Shown here piece after piece: positions 62,060 through 64,000 of a stretch of 64,000 nucleotides of DNA (its first letter is position 1; every line of letters starts with the position of its first letter). A program made the position numbers and the translations under genes. The notes below the pieces were generated by a model. That model had not been told where the DNA came from. It searched no databases and was given only the letters and a program-made list of their open reading frames with translations. This stretch comes from Scleromatobacter sp964418745 (GTDB lineage Bacteria > Pseudomonadota > Gammaproteobacteria > Burkholderiales > Burkholderiaceae_C). Location: contig CAYQMX010000028.1 of assembly GCA_964418745.1 (NCBI GenBank), positions 32,494 to 96,493 on the forward strand, given 5' to 3'.

Positions 62060-63499
62060 ATGAAGACGCCGCCCAGCCCGCTGATGCTGCGGCTGACGCG
62101 TCTGGTCGTCGGCGACCAGTCGCTGCACAAGCAGTTGCTGCTGTGGCTGCTGCTGCCGCAGCTGGTGCTGTGGCTGGCGGCCGCGTTCGTGACCTACAAC
62201 GTCGCGGCGCGCTACGCGAACGGGGCGATCGACGCCAGCCTCCTGCAGGCCACGCGCGCGCTGGCGCGCCAGGTCAAGCCGATCGGCAACGGGCTGTTCA
62301 TCGACTTCCCGCGCGCCGCCGACGACATCATCGGCGGCGATCCGGACGATCGCGTCTACTACATGGTCAGCACCCCGCCGGGCCAGTTCATCCTCGGGAG
62401 CCGAACGCTGCCGCCGCCGTCGCTCAACGGTCCGCCCAAGCTCGGCGAGCCCTATTTCTACGACGGCGTGGCCGACAAGATGCCGATCCGTGTGGCGGCG
62501 CTGTACGTGGCTTACGGCGACAGCAAGACGCGCCAGCTGATGCTGGTGCAGATCGCCCGCGGCCGCGCCCGCCGCGACGAGCTGGCGCGCAGCATCCTGG
62601 GCGACACCGTGCTCCCGCTGTCGGGCCTGATCCTGCTGATGACGATGATCGTCTGGGCCGGCATCCGGGCCGGCCTCGCGCCGCTGGCGCGCATGCGGGC
62701 CCTCGTGGAGGACCGCGCGCCCAACGACCTGGCGCCGCTGCGAATCGACGCCGCGCCCCAGGAACTGCGCTCGCTGGCGCGCGCGCTCAACGACCTGCTG
62801 GCCGCGGTGCACGAGAGCGTCGCGGCGCAACGGCGCTTCGTCAACGACGCCGCGCACCAGCTGCGCACGCCGCTGGCCGGCCTCAAGAGCCAGACCGAAC
62901 TGGCCCTCGGCGAGAACGTGGACCCGGCGCTGCAGCAGCGGCTCGAACGGGTGCACGAGAGCGCCGTGCGCAGCGCCCACCTGGTCAACCAGCTGCTGAG
63001 CCTGGCGCGTGCCGAGCCCGAATCGGCGCTCGCGCAGCACGCGTCGCGCGTGGACCTGCGCGAGCTCGCGCGCGAGGTGACGGCCGAGTGGGTGCCCAAG
63101 GCCCTGCAGGCCGGCATCGACCTCGGTCTCGAGGAGTCCGGCGCGGAGGCGCTGGCGGCGATCGTCCAGGGCCATCCTCTGCTGATCCGCGAGGCACTGC
63201 AGAACCTGATCGACAACGCGATCCGCTATGCCGGCTCCGGCAGCGAGGTGACGGTGGGCGTGTGGCGCGACGGCGGCTTCGGCGTGATCCAGGTGGCCGA
63301 CAGCGGCCCGGGCATCCCGCCCGACCTGCATCGCGCGGTCTTCGAGCGTTTCGTGCGCGCCACCCACGAGGGCTCGGGCTGCGGCCTGGGCCTGGCCATC
63401 GTCAAGAGCATCGTCGAGCGCCATGGCGGCCAGGTCGCGCTGACGAGCCTGGTGCCGCACGGCCTGCAGGTGCGCATCAGCCTGCCGCTGGCGCGCTGA
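62060..63499 (+). CDS. Sensor histidine kinase (TctE-like)
   Basis: A 479-residue inner-membrane kinase, partner of the upstream regulator. Two membrane helices (about 26-48 and 185-205) flank a periplasmic domain of about 135 residues with the TctE-type pattern GDPDDRVYYMVSTPPGQFILG, so an extracellular organic acid or similar ligand is likely. HAMP-like linker, then the H-box with His266 (RRFVNDAAHQLRTPLAGLKSQ). The ATPase has an N-box LQNLIDNAIRYA, G1 VADSGPGIP and G2 GCGLGLAIVKSI. Start ATG at 62060, ribosome binding site weak. The 115-nt gap to the regulator gene holds a GC-rich repeat. Confidence 0.92.
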   Translation: MKTPPSPLMLRLTRLVVGDQSLHKQLLLWLLLPQLVLWLAAAFVTYNVAARYANGAIDASLLQATRALARQVKPIGNGLFIDFPRAADDIIGGDPDDRVYYMVSTPPGQFILGSRTLPPPSLNGPPKLGEPYFYDGVADKMPIRVAALYVAYGDSKTRQLMLVQIARGRARRDELARSILGDTVLPLSGLILLMTMIVWAGIRAGLAPLARMRALVEDRAPNDLAPLRIDAAPQELRSLARALNDLLAAVHESVAAQRRFVNDAAHQLRTPLAGLKSQTELALGENVDPALQQRLERVHESAVRSAHLVNQLLSLARAEPESALAQHASRVDLRELAREVTAEWVPKALQAGIDLGLEESGAEALAAIVQGHPLLIREALQNLIDNAIRYAGSGSEVTVGVWRDGGFGVIQVADSGPGIPPDLHRAVFERFVRATHEGSGCGLGLAIVKSIVERHGGQVALTSLVPHGLQVRISLPLAR

Positions 63500-63879
63500 C
63501 CGCGGCTGCGCCGGCCAACGTTCTACCCCTCATTGCGACGACTGTCGCGGCCCGTAGCGTTCCCTTACGGCACCGTTCGGTCTTTCGGCAACACCTGGGG
63601 CGTTCAGCTGGCGTCAATCTAGGGGGGCACCATGCAGGCACTGTTCAGGCCCGCTACGGTCGGGTTTCTGGCTTATTCGCCCGTTCATGGTGCTTTTTGT
63701 GCACTGCGATACGTTTTCAGCTCGGCTGTTGCACCAAGTCGACACTTGGATCAACTCTACGCGAAAACCCTCATTAATTTTCCATTAATGGTTGATTAAG
63801 CTTCTTAACGTTGGCCGGCGTCAGGTTGCGGCTAGCGAAACTACAACGCGCTCGGACGAGCGCAAAGCAGGAGACAAAC
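63500..63879 (+). promoter_or_regulatory. Leader/promoter region of the porin gene, 380 bp
   Basis: The right part (63700-63870) is far more AT-rich than the rest of the window. It includes the stem-loop CATTAAT-TTTCC-ATTAATG at 63772-63790 and GTTGATTAAGCTTCTTAACG directly after it, suggesting a promoter with regulator sites. A small frame at 63632-63799 (55 codons) has AGGGGGG five nt before its ATG and could be a leader peptide, but its composition gives no support. Confidence 0.5.
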
Positions 63880-64000
63880 ATGCAAGACACCCGAGGCTCG
63901 CGCCCGGCTCCCCGGCTCGTCGCCGTCGCCGCCTTCGCCCTGTTCGCCGCCAACGCGGCCCACGCGGTCGACTGGACCGGCTACATGCGCGGCGGCCCCG
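63880..64000 (+). CDS. Maltoporin-like carbohydrate porin, 5' end only
   Basis: Only 40 codons are inside the window. AGGAG lies eight nt before the ATG at 63880. A signal peptide (RLVAVAAFALFAANAAHA) is followed by VDWTGYMRGGP, which matches the mature N terminus of LamB-type sugar porins (VDFHGYxRSG in E. coli). The gene continues beyond the right edge, so the sugar range cannot be judged. Sugar transport genes would be expected downstream. Confidence 0.72.
   Translation, partial: MQDTRGSRPAPRLVAVAAFALFAANAAHAVDWTGYMRGGP

Overview
The window is very GC-rich, densely packed chromosomal DNA from a beta-proteobacterium. It most likely comes from the order Burkholderiales (Comamonadaceae/Sphaerotilaceae-like). 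The evidence is the gene content: a lnt-lipoprotein-glyQ-glyS-gmhB-plsC block, a liu leucine-degradation operon under a LiuR-type MerR regulator, a DksA that has lost its zinc cysteines, and class II NrdJ. It is also the style of the sequence: extreme GC at third codon positions and many 4-bp ATGA/GTGA gene overlaps. I see no tRNA, rRNA, CRISPR array or transposase. Assignment to a genus is not possible from sequence reading alone.

Layout. 1-2.8 kb (minus): surface polysaccharide genes, namely partial ugd, a GT4 glycosyltransferase and an ExoY-type sugar-phosphate transferase. 3.4-9.2 kb (minus): a B12-dependent ribonucleotide reductase interrupted by a 381-residue intein, then a TPR-GGDEF diguanylate cyclase. 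9.4-11.1 kb: a metabolite:H+ symporter with an unusual inserted domain. 11.4-19.5 kb (minus): an operon reading liuB, two uncharacterised paralogues, liuC, liuD, liuE, ybaK, a DUF1289 gene and a DsbA-like isomerase, headed by a perfect 24-bp palindrome. 19.6-24.6 kb: a DinB-like gene, an Lrp/AsnC regulator and a divergent fused indolepyruvate:ferredoxin oxidoreductase.

24.6-41.2 kb (all minus): a P-loop kinase, three tandem secreted M13 metallopeptidases, ubiC, acyl-CoA dehydrogenase, SDR, a small membrane protein, MaoC hydratase, thiolase, aceK, carbonic anhydrase, a GNAT and isovaleryl-CoA dehydrogenase (liuA). 41.4-43.1 kb: liuR and a divergent MBL-fold hydrolase. 43.3-52 kb (minus): the YgjP-plsC-gmhB-glyS-glyQ-lipoprotein-lnt-corC series. 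52-56 kb (plus): a COG0523 metallochaperone-type GTPase, a zinc-finger-less DksA and a STAS-domain protein. 56-64 kb: a small outer-membrane beta-barrel protein, coaX (minus), fused isobutyryl-CoA mutase icmF, a TctD/TctE-like two-component system, and the start of a maltoporin-like gene at the right edge.

How it fits together. The main theme is branched-chain and acyl-CoA catabolism. Copies of the same palindromic core (ACGTTTACGTAAACGT) lie in front of liuB, liuA and icmF, and a degenerate copy lies between liuR and the MBL hydrolase. One MerR-family regulator in the window therefore probably controls the scattered loci: liuA for isovaleryl-CoA, liuBD for methylcrotonyl-CoA carboxylation, liuC for methylglutaconyl-CoA hydration, liuE for HMG-CoA cleavage, and icmF for isobutyryl-/butyryl-CoA interconversion. 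The most unusual items are the intein placed directly before the catalytic thiyl cysteine of NrdJ, the two unknown paralogues inside the liu operon, a GmhB homologue lacking its nucleophilic aspartate, the triplicated M13 peptidases, and the pairing of a putative zinc chaperone with a cysteine-poor DksA.
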